64,000 nucleotides of DNA from Aquila chrysaetos chrysaetos. Lineage: Eukaryota > Chordata > Aves > Accipitriformes > Accipitridae. The stretch spans positions 29,616,047-29,680,046 of the forward strand of contig NC_044018.1 in NCBI RefSeq assembly GCF_900496995.4, in the 5' to 3' direction. The notes below the pieces were generated by a model that made no database searches, had not been told where the DNA came from, and was given only the letters and a program-made list of their open reading frames with translations. The first letter of the stretch is position 1. Each line of letters starts with the position of its first letter. Positions 9,279 through 21,689 of this stretch are shown here, one piece after another. The position numbers and the translations under genes were made by a program.

Positions 9279-12200
9279 TCAATGCGAGGGGACCCTGCTG
9301 AGCATGTTTTCCCGGCACACCTCACGGTAGGCGTTGCGGAGCAGGACGTAGGGGAAGCAGGTCTCCAGCATGTCCACTGTCAGGAAGGACGACTCTGCCA
9401 CGATCTGAAACAGAGGACACACACAGCATCAGCAGCCGCCTCTGCCTCAGTTTCCCCCCTTGCCAGAGCGGGGAGCCAGCCCCCAGCCCCTCCCTGCCAG
9501 AGCTGGGTGCTCCCTCCCCAGATGGCTCCCGTGCCCCAGCTCCAGATTGAAATATTTGCATTTAAATTGCTTTGCAGCGAGGACAAGCGTTCCCTGAATA
9601 CCAATCCTGGGTGGTGGGTGTGTGGCCCCCACCCAGTCAGCCCAGCCTCTGCCTGGGGGTGTCAGAGCTGGATCCAGCCCCCCCACCTTGCCCCAACCAG
9701 AGCTGGGCAAGGGCTAAGCACCCAGAGCCAGCTGCGGTCTGGGGGCTGGAGCAGCCTGGACACAGCTGGAGCCCAGCAGAGATACAGAGCTGGGATGTGC
9801 CCACCCAGAAACAGCCCAGAGCCCACGCAGCAGCACCCGGGGGTCTGCCGTCACTCACCAGCTGCATCAGCAGGGAGATGGAGTCGCGGTTCCTGGCACG
9901 CACCTTGTCCGTCTCCTGGCCGAGCTGCAGGAGGCTGACGGAGGCCAGCTGAGGGACGGACCCTGATCAGCACTGGGGACGGTGCCCACCCCAGGGAGGG
10001 TGCCCACCCCCGGCCAGGCACAGCTGTGGCCCCGGCCAGGCACAGCTGTGGCCCCCGGCCGCTCTCACCAGCAGGAACTCCTTGAGGTGGGTCTCGATGT
10101 TCTTGTTGTGGACGGTGAAGAGGGCGGCCGACACGTGGATGATGGCCTTGGCCAGGCAGTGGATGTTGTTGTTGTAGCCTGGGGACGCGGGTAGGTTGGG
10201 GACAGCACAGGGTCTCAGCTGTGCCCACCTCCCTTGGCTGCAGTTATGGGGCACCAGCCCTGCCAGTCCTGGGGTCCCGCTGTCCCCACTGACCCTCAGC
10301 TGCGGTTATGGGGCACCGACAACCTCGGGGATCCCAGCACACACAAGGTGCGACACTGGGGCAGTGTGGGATCACGGTCATGGGGACACAGCCAGGACTG
10401 GGGACGCAGGGACAAAGCTGCCAGGGTCACGGCCAAGCCTCACCGTCCACCTCGGTGTTGTAGATGGACGCCGGGTCGGAGGCCAGCAGGGGCAGGGACA
10501 CGGCCACGAAGACCAGGAGCAAGCAGGCCACCTTGTAGTCCTCCTCCGGGGATGAGCCATCTGCCAGGGAGGGAGGTGACACTAGACAGGGGTCCAAGAG
10601 GGGACCCCAGAGGACCCAGGGAGGTGACACAGGGTGGGGGAAGCTGGCAGGGTCACAGATCTCGGGGACAGCCCCCCCCCCGAACCCAGCAGACCCCCAC
10701 GGTACCTGTCTTGCTGCCAGCGAGGACATTCACCAACGCGGGGTCGACCTCGCAGGGGATCCCCGCAGCCGAGGCCAGCTCAAAGATGCTCAGGGTGATC
10801 TGGGGGTACGGGGACGTTCAGAGTCAGGACTGGGGACATGGGGTGCAGCCGGGCACGGGGGACCATGCAATGCCACACGGTGCCACGCGATGCCGGGCAG
10901 TGCCCTGTAGCACCATGCAGTGCCGCACGACGCGGAGGGTACGGGACGGCAGCAACCAGCCCTGCCTGGGGACAGCTGTCCCAAGCACTGGAGGTGCCAC
11001 CCCGTCCGCGACCCCCTCCGTGCCCACCTGGATGTCGGTGTCGGGGGTGACAAGGTCCGTCAGACACTCGATGGGGCCCATCAGGAAGGGGCAGTGGTAG
11101 GAGAAGACCTGCAGAGAGAAGGTGGATGCTCACAGGGCTCCTGCTGACCTCTTGGGCTGTGGGGTCTGCGGGTGGGGGTCCCATGGGGTTGGGGGACCCA
11201 TGGGGCGGGGGGCACCCACCTCCCGCAGGCCCTGCTGGGCCATGGCACGGAAGCTCAGGATCTCCCCGATGATGGTCATGCGCTTCAGGACGTTTTCGGC
11301 CGCTGCAGGAGAGGGGTCAGCGGGGACACGCGTGTGTGCGCACACCCATGTGTGCCAGCCCCAGGCTCCCCCCTCGACGTGCCCAGTGCCACCCCAGACT
11401 CACAGGTCAGTCGGGGCAGCAGAGCCGCCATCTGCTCGGGCTTGCAGGAGCTGGAGCGCAGCTGGACCAGCGTGTCCATGTTCTCGTTGACCAGCTTCTG
11501 CAGGGGACGTGGAGCTGGTGGCACCAGGGACACGGCGAGCCCACAGCCGGCCAGGGAGGGACAGAGGTGTCTTGGCCCCCTCTGCCCGCTCTCCACACTG
11601 GCCAGCGAGCCCAAGGGACACGGCAGGAGACTGGGATGGTCCCCAGGGTGTCCCTGCCTGCCCTGTCAAACCATGCTCCAGAGCCCGGTCCCAGCAGCCC
11701 GACCCTGGTCCCAGTCTCCTGATCCTGGTCTCAGTCCCCCGACCCTGGTCCCAGTCTCCTGATCCTGGTCTCAGTCTCCCGACCCTGGTCCCAGTCTCCT
11801 GATCCTGGTCTCAGTCCCCCGACCCTGGTCCCAGCCCCCAGCCCTACCTTCAGCTCGGTGACCTGGGAGCCCACGTGCCACATGAGGTTGTCGCTCAGGA
11901 ACTTCATGCCGTACGGCCCGATGAGCTCGGCCAGCGCCCGCATCTCTGCGGGGAGGGGGGACAAGGACAGGGACATCAGCGTGGTCGAGGGGGGGGTGAC
12001 GATCCCCTCCCCGCAGCGTCCCCGCATCCCTCACCTGAGACATCGGAGAATTCGGCGGCGCTGAAGTGGGGCTCGCCCTCCCGGGGCACCGTGGCAAAAG
12101 CCTGCAGGGCTGGGGCCAGGATGATGGCCCCCGTGCTGGCCTGCCGCAGCAGGGCCTCCAGGTACCTGTGGACACCGAGCTGCTGCCGCCGTCCCGCACC

Positions 12201-15200
12201 GCGACCCACGGCACCGCAGGGCCACCTCCCACGAGGGAGGGAAGGTGCCGGTCCCGGCACGGCACCCACCAGTTGGTGTAGATGGTGGTGAGCGTCTGCT
12301 CGCCGGCAGCGTCGCGGGGCTGCGTCTGCTGCAGGAGGACGCTGCGGATGATGCGCCCCGTGTCCAAGCCCACGAACTGCCCCAGCGACTGGATGAAGGT
12401 CATGTAGGCGCTCAGCCCCACCAGCACCTCCGAGGGTCGGGCCACCTCCTGCGTGGCCTGGCTGTAGCCCGCCATGGCCACGATGGCCCTGCGGGGACAG
12501 GAGGGGGTCTGTCTGGAGAGCCGTGGCCAAGCGTCCCCTCCCCGGCAGCGCCCACAGCCCACCCTTGCCGCGTCCCACGTCCCTGGCGCGGTCCCTACTT
12601 GGTGAAGCGTGTCTCCAGGTGGCTGCTGAGGTACTCGGCCGGCGTCACCGTGTGCTCGAAGACGGTGAAGTTGGGCACGTGGTTAAGGCTCAGGGACAGC
12701 TCAGCCAGCGTCAGGTGCAGCTTGTCCATGCTGGCGTCGGGGTGACAGGCAGGGTCAGCCGCACCGCGGACCCGTGGGGACAACCCCACGGTCACGCCGT
12801 GCCCCCGCGTCACGCCATGCCCACACCCAACGGCTGGTGGCCACCACCGCCTGCTAGTCCCCTGCCCACCCTCACCGGCCCCCGCTGGCTCTCACTTGGT
12901 GGTCAGGGTCCGGTCCTTCCTCTGGCTCTCAGCCCCCGGCTTGTCCCGCTCGGGCTCCCCCTTCTTGGCCGGCTGCTTCAGGGTCTTCTTGTTGCGGGCT
13001 TTGCTGACGGTGGAGGCGCAGTGCTTGGGCAGCAGCTGCCAGAGACAGACAGCGGGTTACCACGAGCTGTGGCACCGAGGACAGCCCAAGCAGGGCCTCC
13101 AGGACCAGAGGCCACCATCCCCAAGGTTGAACTGGGGGGGACACCCTCCCAGGTCTTCCCCCGCAAAGCCGTCCCAAGGCTTTGGAGAACGTGGAGGCCA
13201 AGGAGGCCACAGAGACCCCAGACGCCATGGAGACCCTGGAAGCCACAAAAAGCCACCAAAAGCCACCAGAAGCCTTGGAGACCCCAAAGACTACAGAGAT
13301 CCTGGAGAGCATAGAGACCCCTAAGGTCACAGAGATCCTGAAGGTGATGGAGACCTCAAGGTCACGGAGACCTCAGAAGCCCTGGAGACCCCAAAGGCCA
13401 CAGAGATCCTGAAAGTCACGGCAACCCCAAAGGCCACGAAGACCTCTGACGCCCTGGAGATGTAACCCTCACCTGCTCGCTGAGGTTGTGCTGCTCGGCA
13501 CAGGCATCCATGACGCAGGCGCTGGCCTGCCGGGCCATCTCCTCCAGGAATTTGTTGCACAGCCCCAGCGCTATGGCCTTCAGGTGGGGATACTGTGGGG
13601 AGAAAGCCACGGTTACTGTCACGGCACAGCTTGCGGACCATGGCCACATCTGCAGCGTGCCACCAGCTGCCCCTAGGCCACGGGGCTGCCATCGTCCCCT
13701 CTGCAGGTGGCAGGGCAGCAGCCAGCCATGGCTGGCTCCACATGGACCCCCGTGTCCCCCTCCCCTGGGCAGCAGGACCCACCTCCTCCGGGCACATGGG
13801 GTGGATGCAGCGGGAGAAGTGGCTGCAGAGCAGAGGGAAGGCGATGCTGTAGCGCAGCATCGAGGGCTCCTCCATCGTTGCCACGAACATCTTCTCCACG
13901 GGGCGAGGGTAGAAACTGCAAGGATGGGGGTAGAGGGGCAGAAGGAGGGGGCAGGCAGGGCAGGAGAGGGGATTTGTCCTCCTGGACACGCCGTTCCTGT
14001 GCCACGTGCGTGTCGTCCTTGTCCCCGCGTCCATGTGTATGTCACCTAACCTTGCCCAACCTCTCCCACGGGTGACACGTCCCCCACAGCCACCTCCGTC
14101 CCTTCCCACACCCGTCACCCAGCACACATGGGCACCTTTCCGTGTGTGCTGGGGTGCAGGATGCGGCTCAAAGAGCCCCAGCCAGGGTCACCCCCCGTGA
14201 CTGTGGGGAAACTGAGGCAGAGCAGGTGACTGCGCTCACCACAGGTCGGAGAGGTCGGACGCCTCGGCCAGCAGGTCCTCCAGGGAGTCGAGCAGTTTGG
14301 TGTGGAAGACGATGAGGTTCATGACGCGACCCACGTCGTGGTTGGAGCCCAGCGGCAGCGAGGCCTTGGCCACGCTGGTGTAGGCCTGGGGGCACAGCGG
14401 GCTCAGGGTCATGGCAGGGCAGGGGAAGAGGACGAGGACAAGGACAGGGATGGGGACGGTAATAGGGAAGGGGATGGGGACAGGGATGGGGAGAGAGGAA
14501 GGGGATTGGCACAGGGACGGGAACAAGCATGGAGATTGCGATGGGGACAGGGACATGGACAAGGACAGGGACAGCGACAGCACCTGCAGCCGGAACCAGT
14601 CCAGGCGGAGCGGTGTGAAATCGAACTGCTCCTTGTCATCAACTGCGGGGAAATAGAAACGTGGGGAGACATGGCTGTGGGGAGGGGGCTGGGGGGACTA
14701 TCAGTCTGGGGGTGCTGATCTGGAGGTACTGGTCCTGGGGGTGCCAGTTTGGGGGTGCCAGTCTTGGGGTGGCAGTGCCCACTCCACAGGATCCCCAGGA
14801 GCTGCCATCTCCCCGTTGCCCCACAAGCCCGTGCCTGGGTGCCCAGCACGGCTCAGGATTGCTGCAGGGCTCCTGGGACAGGGGGGATATGGGTCCCCGG
14901 GCAGTGCCAGGGTCATGCCAGGGGGGACGCAGCCCGTACCTTCCTTGACCGAGAGAGCCGAGAGGGAGCTGACGAAGGATGACAGGATGATGGACTCCTC
15001 CTCAGGACACACAGAAAGGTTCTGTGGGGTCGGGGATAGGGTCAGGATAAACGACAGACAGGATAGGGCACAGGGGACAGGGACAGCCCCAATGGGGGAC
15101 ACAGATTACCCCCTGCCAGCGCCCCGTGGTACCTGTATGACTTCACTGAGAACCAGGGCGTCGAAGCGGGCCAGGTACTGGACGTGGTAACGCTGCAGCA

Positions 15201-18200
15201 CCCCGACATGCCGCCGCACCAGGCTCCGCAGCTGCTCCATGAGAAAGAGCAGCTCCGCAATGTGGCTGCCACAGGAGCCGCCGGTCAGAGCCAGGTCTGG
15301 CTGTGCCCCCCAAGCCCCCCCAGTGCCAGCTGCACCCTGGCGTTGCCCCAGGGCAATCCCCACCATGAGACCAGCCTGTCCATGGCTGGGGGTGGCCCCC
15401 AGGGGCATGGATCCCCCCTGCGCAGAGCCGGTGCCTGCATACTCTGCCTACCCGTCAGCGAAGTCCTCAGGCGTCTTGGTCTTGGTGACATGCTCAGCGT
15501 GCCGCACCAGCCAGCTCACCTCGTCCCGGCAGAAGGACAGCGCCATGAAGACGAAGAGAGCCTGGGCAGAGCAGAGGAGCAGGATTTAGAGGGCACAAGG
15601 CACAGGGTGCTGCCACCAGGCACTGCCACTGGGTTGGTACCGATGGCCCTGGGCACTGTCACCCCATGGTGCCAGGCTGGCACCAGCAGTACCCCCCCCA
15701 CACAGACCCTACCTGCACCCATTTCACACCCCCGGGCACACGCAGAGCCCGGCACCCAGCACCCTGCACCCAAACCCTTCACCCACACACCCCCTGCACC
15801 CCAAAACCTGCCCCTCCAGCCCCCCACTGCCCCCTTGCTCCCATCCTCACCTTGGGTCCCAGCAGCCCGGGCTGGTCCTCCAGCAGCACCTCCAGTTCCC
15901 GCACAGCCCCACGCAGGTACGCCCGCCGGCCCCGGTGCAGGGAGCCGCTGCAGGGGGAGTCAGGGTGGGGGTCAGGGCCAGGGGCACCCAACTGACCCCC
16001 CCAGCCACCCCTCTCACCCAGTGGGGACATCACAGGCACCATGTGGCAAAGGTGGGGGCTATGGCACAGGGCCAGCGTGGACCTGATCGGGGCACCCCAG
16101 CCCCTGCCCCCCAGGGTGCTGACACCCCCCCAGGATCTCCTGGGACACCCCCCACTCCCTGGGACTCATGGGACCCCCAGGACCCTGCAATCCTTTGGGG
16201 TGCCCTGGAACCTCCCAGCTCCCCAGAATCCCTGGGACCCTCCCCAGCCCCCCCGGACCCGCTGTCTCCCGACCGAGTCCCCAACCTGTGAGCCACAGCG
16301 TGTTCCTTGCACTCCTTGAGATCGGCCACCCGCTTCCCAAACCTGCGAGAGAGTCACGGCCAGCCAGTGCCAGGCACGGCACACAGGAGAGCCCCCGGCA
16401 CAGCCCCCAGCCCCTGCACCCAACACAATCCCCCGGCACCCAGGACAACCTCCTGGCACCCCGCAAAGTTTCGTGGCACCCACCAGGGCTGCCGGCAAAG
16501 TCCCCCCAGCCCCTGACACCCACCACGGCACTCCACCGGCACCCTGCACGGCCCCGGCGTTGGCACGGCCATTACCCCTTGAGGCTGCCGAGCAGCTCCT
16601 CGGTGACCTTGTGGACCTGGAGGGCTTCGTCGCGGAGAAGGGTGACGTAGAGCGAGCCCTGCAGCGCCAGCCGCCACAGCTCCAGGCACTGTGGGGACGA
16701 GCCCAGAGCCCCCGGGCACACCAGGAACCCCACTGCGGGCACAGCCGTCAGGCGGGCAGGGGCTGCCCATCTTGCCGGCCCCACAGCGGGCAGGGGGATG
16801 GCCCAAAACCGGGAGCCAGGCTGCCGGCGTTGGGGCTGGGGACCCGCGGGCATCGCAAGGACTCACTGAGGATCCAGCGCTCCATCACCTCCAGGGATAG
16901 GTACTCGCAGGCCATCTGGGGACACAGGCGTCACCGCGTCACCGTCCTCAGCCCTCCCGCAGCCTCCCCCAGGACCTGCCCCGGTCCCCGCGGTGCGGTG
17001 GCACTCACAGTGTCGGAGCTGGCAGGGCTGAGCATGGTGCCGGTGGTGCTGAGCAGGCTGAGGAGCTGGTCGCTGCGCCACTGCTCAGCCCCCTGGTTCC
17101 TTCGGGCGAAGAGGAAATGGAGGGACAGCAGAGCGCTGGTGACAGCCTGGGGGACAGGAGGACATCGCGGGGGAGCTGAGAGATGGATTGGGGCAGGATG
17201 TGGCCCCGCTGGCTGGGGGGGGGAGCCCCACCCCACCTTGGTGTGCGGCCCAAATTCCTCCATCAGCTTCTTGAGGGGGTGGTCGTACTCCAGCACCATC
17301 TGTCCCAGGCGGGCGAAGCTGGGGTCACTGCAGGGATGGTGGCACAGGGGTCGTGGACGGTCCTCGAGGCCAGCCCCAGCGGGGACAGCCCTGGTGGGGA
17401 CATCCAACCCACCTGGTGCCGTGGCTCATCTCGTGGGCGCAGTGGTACATGCCGATGAGCAGCCGGCGGTCCTCGGTGCGAGCCAGCAGCAGGACGAGGG
17501 ACACATAGGTGACAACCAGGTCCAGGTAGCTCTTGGTGAAGTCGTAGTTGACGTGCTGGGGAGGGGACAACCGTGAGCGCGTGGGCACGGCCGGTGGAAC
17601 CCCTCAGAGGACTCCCCCTGGGAACCCCGGTGCCCCACTCACGATGTCGAAGAAGCACTGGCTGGCATCGATGGTGTTCAGCAGCTCGTAGACGTGGTCC
17701 TGGCAGGGAGGGGACGAGGGGCTGTGTCACTGCTGTGCCCACCCCGCCCCGTGTCCGAAATGCTGGCACTACCTCCCAAAACCCCCCTCTGCCCCCCGCC
17801 GCATGCCCCAGCTCACCCTGAACTCCAGAACGTCCAGGAAGGAGTGGTAAAAGGGTCCCAGCACCCGAGCGATGTCCCCCTTGTCCTTGTGCACCGGCCC
17901 CAGGTGTTGCTGCAAAGGGACAGCGGGGACACCGGGAGTGGGGTGACCCAGGGAGGACACCCGGGGAGGGGTGACATGGGACAGGGGGTGGCAAGATGAT
18001 CAAAGGCGGGCGATGGAGTAGAAGCCAGGTGGTGGTGACGCTAAGGGGGGGTGACACGGGCAGGGGTGACATACGAGGGCCAGGGTGGACACTGGATGGG
18101 GGCAACGTGGGGTGGGGATGGTGAGGACACTGGGGATGGGGTGACACGGGGTGGGGGGCAGAGGGGACACCCAGGTAGGACTGACACAGGGTGGGGGGGG

Positions 18201-18278
18201 TGACAGGGGGTTGGGACAGAGGGGACACCCCAGTCCCTCACCGTGCTGCTCCGCACATCCAGGTGAGGAAACTTCTTG
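9279..18278 (-). CDS. NCKAP1L: NCKAP1L (HEM1), WAVE regulatory complex subunit; 5' end in assembly gap
   Basis: Thirty minus-strand coding exons were read. All junctions are GT-AG and all phases agree. From the 5' end they are 18242-18278 (cut by the gap), 17817-17909, 17643-17699, 17413-17555, 17237-17327, 17009-17146, 16867-16915, 16576-16732, 16286-16342, 15851-15947, 15452-15561, 15133-15265, 14940-15021, 14584-14642, 14240-14385, 13783-13915, 13473-13592, 12896-13035, 12599-12730, 12270-12488, 12035-12165, 11848-11945, 11404-11497, 11220-11302, 11028-11108, 10706-10799, 10444-10560, 10069-10178, 9859-9948 and 9279-9404 (TGA at 9281-9279). About 1071 residues are visible; the human protein has 1127. 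Diagnostic stretches include [51 protein letters not shown] and [18 protein letters not shown]. The last exon encodes [13 protein letters not shown]. It matches HEM1 better than its paralogue NCKAP1. The protein is the haematopoietic Nap1-family subunit that pairs with CYFIP in the WAVE complex and controls Rac-driven actin assembly. Only about 58 N-terminal residues are missing. No break was seen. Confidence 0.96.
11690..11845. repeat. Minisatellite in NCKAP1L intron (about 40 bp)
   Basis: Repeated CCGACCCTGGTCCCAGTCTC plus TGATCCTGGTCTCAGT units lie between exons 11848-11945 and 11404-11497. Confidence 0.9.
13180..13470. repeat. Degenerate GAGACCC/GGCCACAGAG repeat in NCKAP1L intron
   Basis: Short irregular units such as GGCCACAGAGACCCCAGA and CCATGGAGACCCTGGA fill the intron between exons 13473-13592 and 12896-13035. 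Confidence 0.7.
14415..14580. repeat. GGGGACAGGGATG-type repeat in NCKAP1L intron
   Basis: Purine-rich units of about 12 bp (GGACAGGGATGGGGAC and variants) lie between exons 14584-14642 and 14240-14385. Confidence 0.75.
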
Positions 18279-18778
18279 NNNNNNNNNNNNNNNNNNNNNN
18301 NNNNNNNNNNNNNNNNNNNNNNNNNNNNNNNNNNNNNNNNNNNNNNNNNNNNNNNNNNNNNNNNNNNNNNNNNNNNNNNNNNNNNNNNNNNNNNNNNNNN
18401 NNNNNNNNNNNNNNNNNNNNNNNNNNNNNNNNNNNNNNNNNNNNNNNNNNNNNNNNNNNNNNNNNNNNNNNNNNNNNNNNNNNNNNNNNNNNNNNNNNNN
18501 NNNNNNNNNNNNNNNNNNNNNNNNNNNNNNNNNNNNNNNNNNNNNNNNNNNNNNNNNNNNNNNNNNNNNNNNNNNNNNNNNNNNNNNNNNNNNNNNNNNN
18601 NNNNNNNNNNNNNNNNNNNNNNNNNNNNNNNNNNNNNNNNNNNNNNNNNNNNNNNNNNNNNNNNNNNNNNNNNNNNNNNNNNNNNNNNNNNNNNNNNNNN
18701 NNNNNNNNNNNNNNNNNNNNNNNNNNNNNNNNNNNNNNNNNNNNNNNNNNNNNNNNNNNNNNNNNNNNNNNNNNNNNN
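18279..18778. other. Assembly gap (500 N)
   Basis: Exactly 500 unresolved bases. NCKAP1L runs into it from the left (5' exon cut) and NFE2 emerges on the right (upstream exons missing), so both 5' ends are lost here. A round 500 suggests a placeholder length, so the true size is unknown. Confidence 0.98.
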
Positions 18779-19365
18779 ACCTGCTGCTGCTTGCTGCCGC
18801 CGCCCCAGCTCCCGGGGAGCGCTGGTGGCAGCTGGCTCCCGGTGGGAAGGTGGTTGTAGGGGGGGATTGGTGGAAGGAGGGAGGGCCTGGATGGGGACTT
18901 CCCGGGGATCATGGGGGCGCGCGGTTGCGGGACGCCCGCCGGGCGCTGGCGTCAGCGTTACCCATCGGTCCCGAAGCCATCGTCAACCTGCCGGTGGAGG
19001 ACTTCAACGCGCTGTTGGGACGAGCGCGACTGTCGGGACCGGAGTTGGCGTTGGCGCGGGATATCCGTCGTCGGGGCAAGAACAAAGTGGCGGCGCAAAA
19101 ATGTCGCCGGAGGAAATTAGAAGCCATCGCTCGGCTCCAGGCGGAATTGGGGAGGTTGGGACGGGAACGGGAACGGCTGCTACGGGCGCGGGGGCAGGCG
19201 GAACGGGCGCTGGGTGCCCTGCGCCGAGACTTGGCCCGCGTTTCGGCTCAGGTGCTGGGGGCCTTGAGGGACGGGGCCGGCAACCCGCTGCCCCCCGAGC
19301 GCTTTGGCCTGCGCCTGGCACCCGACGGGGGGCTCAGCCTGGAGACCCTGGGGGGGGGGGGGTGA
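18779..19365 (+). CDS. NFE2: NFE2 (p45), CNC-family bZIP factor; last exon, 5' part in gap
   Basis: The plus-strand frame is open from the gap edge to TGA at 19363-19365. The recognised part starts near 18920 with RLRDARRALA. It runs through the CNC domain (IVNLPVEDFNALLGRARL and [20 protein letters not shown]) into a leucine zipper (LQAELGRLGRERERLLRARG). Human p45 has [20 protein letters not shown], then LPVDDFNELL and [19 protein letters not shown], so the identity is clear. NFE2 dimerises with small MAF proteins on MARE sites and drives globin and platelet genes in the nucleus. The 18779-18915 part reads in frame but resembles nothing I know, so it may be intron or diverged transactivation sequence. 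A run of 13 G directly before the stop makes the last residues uncertain. The basic region has Lys where mammals have Asn (AAQ-K-CR), a position that varies among bZIP proteins. Confidence 0.9.
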
Positions 19366-19429
19366 CAGGGGTGGGGGGGGGCCTGGGGGTGTCTTGCAGC
19401 CCATGGGGAGCGAGGCGGGGGGGTCCCTT

Positions 19430-19905
19430 GGGTGCTCGGGGTGCCATCCTGCACACCACAGAGCCCAAGGGCACCCTGGGGTGGCCCCTGCGCCCCACGG
19501 AGCCTCACGGCACCCTAGGGTGACCCCTGCGCCCCATGGGGAGCAATGGGGGCCTTGGGTGCTATCCTGCACCCCACAGCACCCCTGGGTGACCCCTGCA
19601 CCCCACGGAGCCCAAGGGCACCCTTGGGTGCCATCCCACACCCCACAGAGCCTCACGGCACCCCTGGGTGACCCCTGCGCCCCACGGAGCCCAAGGGCAC
19701 CCGTGGGTGCCATTCTGCACCCCACAGCACCCCTGGGTGACCCCCACAGCCCACAGAGCCCAAGGGCACCCTTGGATGACCCCTGCATCCTCTAGGGAGC
19801 AAGGGGTCCCTTGGGTGCCCATGGTGCCATCCTGTACCCCACGGAGCCCAAGGGCACCCTTGGGTGCCCCCACACCCCCCAGAGCCCAAGGGTGCACCCA
19901 GGTGC
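19430..19905. repeat. Minisatellite in NFE2 3' UTR (about 39 bp)
   Basis: Units built from GAGCCCAAGGGCACCCTTGG and GTGACCCCTGCGCCCCA are repeated about ten times between the NFE2 stop codon and its poly(A) signal. Confidence 0.9.
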
Positions 19906-20037
19906 CTGCAATGGGTCCTGCGCGCCGGGGTGCCCCTTCTCCCAGCCCCACAGGGTGTCCCCGGTGTCCCCCTGCCCTCCCCTGGCTGCGGGTGACACCC
20001 TGGGGACACCCCGTCACTGCCACCCCTGTAAGTAAAC

Positions 20038-20043
20038 AATAAA
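20038..20043 (+). terminator. NFE2: NFE2 poly(A) signal (AATAAA)
   Basis: AATAAA about 670 nt after the stop codon, in the unique context GTAAGTAAACAATAAACC just past the minisatellite. It is the only canonical signal before the next repeat. Confidence 0.8.
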
Positions 20044-20399
20044 CCATCTCAGATGGGGCCAGCGCCTGTATTGTCTCCGTCACCCCACATCACCCGTCAC
20101 CCGTCACCTCCCTGCCCCATCGCCCCCGGGGTGACACATTCCTGCCACATCCCCGTCCTTCTCTGTTCCCCCGGGGCGAGGAGTTGTCCCCAAGTCACCT
20201 CCCTCAACCCCAGTGACACCAGTGACACATCCCCCGTTACTCCATCCCACCCCGGGGCACCACATACCCGTGTCAGCCCCACGCCCGCCTGTCATCTCCT
20301 GTCCCTGTCACCCCGTGGCCCTCGCTCTCCCTGTGGTGACCCAGCCCTGGGGTCCCCAAGAACCGTGTCCCCCAGCCCTGAGGTCCCCCCAGCCCAGGC

Positions 20400-21510
20400 A
20401 ACCTCATCCCACCTTCTCTGTCCCCATCCTGTCCCCTCCATCCTCATCCCTGTCCCCTCTATCCCTGTCCCACTCCCTAGGGCCACCCCCTCCCCAAACC
20501 CTACATGCCCAGTGTCCCCAGCCCATCCTGTCCCCTCTGTCCCCAGCCCCATCCCTGTCCCCCTCTGTCCTCATCCTTGTCCCCTGTCCCCAGCCCCATC
20601 CCTGTCCCCCTGTCCCCAGCCCCATCCCTGTTCCCCTCTGTCCTCATCCTTGTCCCCTCTGTCCCCAGCCCCATCCCTGTTCCCCTCTGTCCTCATCCTT
20701 GTCCCCTCTGTCCCCAGCCCCATCCCTGTTTCCCCTCTGTCCTCATCCTTGTCCCCTCTGTCCCCAGCCCCATCCCTGTTCCCCTCTGTCCTCATCCTTG
20801 TCCCCTCTGTCCCCAGCCCCATCCCTGTCCCCCTCTGTCCTCATCCTTGTCCCCTCTGTCCCCAGCCCCATCCCTGTCTCCCTCTGTCCTCATCCTTGTC
20901 CCCTGTCCCCAACCCCATCCCTGTCCCCCTCTGTCCTCATCCTTGTCCCCTCTGTCCCCAACCCCATCCCTGTCCCCCTCTGTCCTCATCCTTGTCCCCT
21001 CTGTCCCCAGCCCCATCCCTGTCCCCCTCTGTCCTCATCCTTGTCCCCTGTCCCCAGCCCCATCCCTGTCCCCCTCTGCCCTCATCCTTGTCCCCTCTGT
21101 CCCCAGCCCCATCCCTGTCCCCCTCTGTCCTCATCCTTGTCCCCTCTGTCCCCAGCCCCATCCTGTCCCCCTCTGTCCTCATCCTTGTCCCCTGTCCCCA
21201 ACCCCATCCCTGTCCCCCTCTGTCCCCAGCCCCATCCCTGTCCCCCTCTGTCCTCATCCTTGTCCCCTGTCCCCAACCCCATCCCTGTCCCCCTCTGTCC
21301 CCAGCCCCATCCCTGTTCCCCTCTGTCCTCATCCTTGTCCCCTCTGTCCCCAGCCCCATCCCTGTCCCCCTCTGTCCTCATCCTTGTCCCCTGTCCCCAA
21401 CCCCATCCCTGTCCCCCTCTGTCCTCATCCTTGTCCCCTCTGTCCCCAACCCCATCCCTGTCCCCCTCTGTCCTCATCCTTGTCCCCTCTGTCCCCAGCC
21501 CCATCCCTGT
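20400..21510. repeat. 49-bp minisatellite between NFE2 and HNRNPA1
   Basis: About twenty copies of a C/T-rich unit consisting of CCCCAGCCCCATCCCTGT, then CCCCCTCTGTCCTCATCC and TTGTCCCCTCTGT. The period was measured directly as 49-50 bp between copies at 20641, 20690 and 20740. Some copies lack the CTCTGT segment. It stays open in all three plus-strand frames only because it contains no stop triplet; it is not coding. Confidence 0.95.
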
Positions 21511-21689
21511 CTCCTCCATCTCCATCACCTCCCAATCCTGTCCTGTCCCACTGCCATCTTGTCCCCCAGCCCCATCTCCCCCCTCCTCTCTGTCCCCAGC
21601 CCTCCATGGCTGCTCCATCCTTGTCCCCATCCCTGTCCCCTCCATCCTTGTCCCCCCCCCTAGTCCCCACAGACGGGACACGCTTACAA

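Noticed and set aside
18000-18278. Exons of GTSF1, ITGA5, COPZ1, GPR84 or ZNF385A near the gap.
   Set aside because: None recognised on either side of the N run; only NCKAP1L on the left and NFE2 on the right.
18151-18912. Open frames spanning the N gap.
   Set aside because: They are open only because N bases contain no stop. Only the NFE2 part to the right is real.
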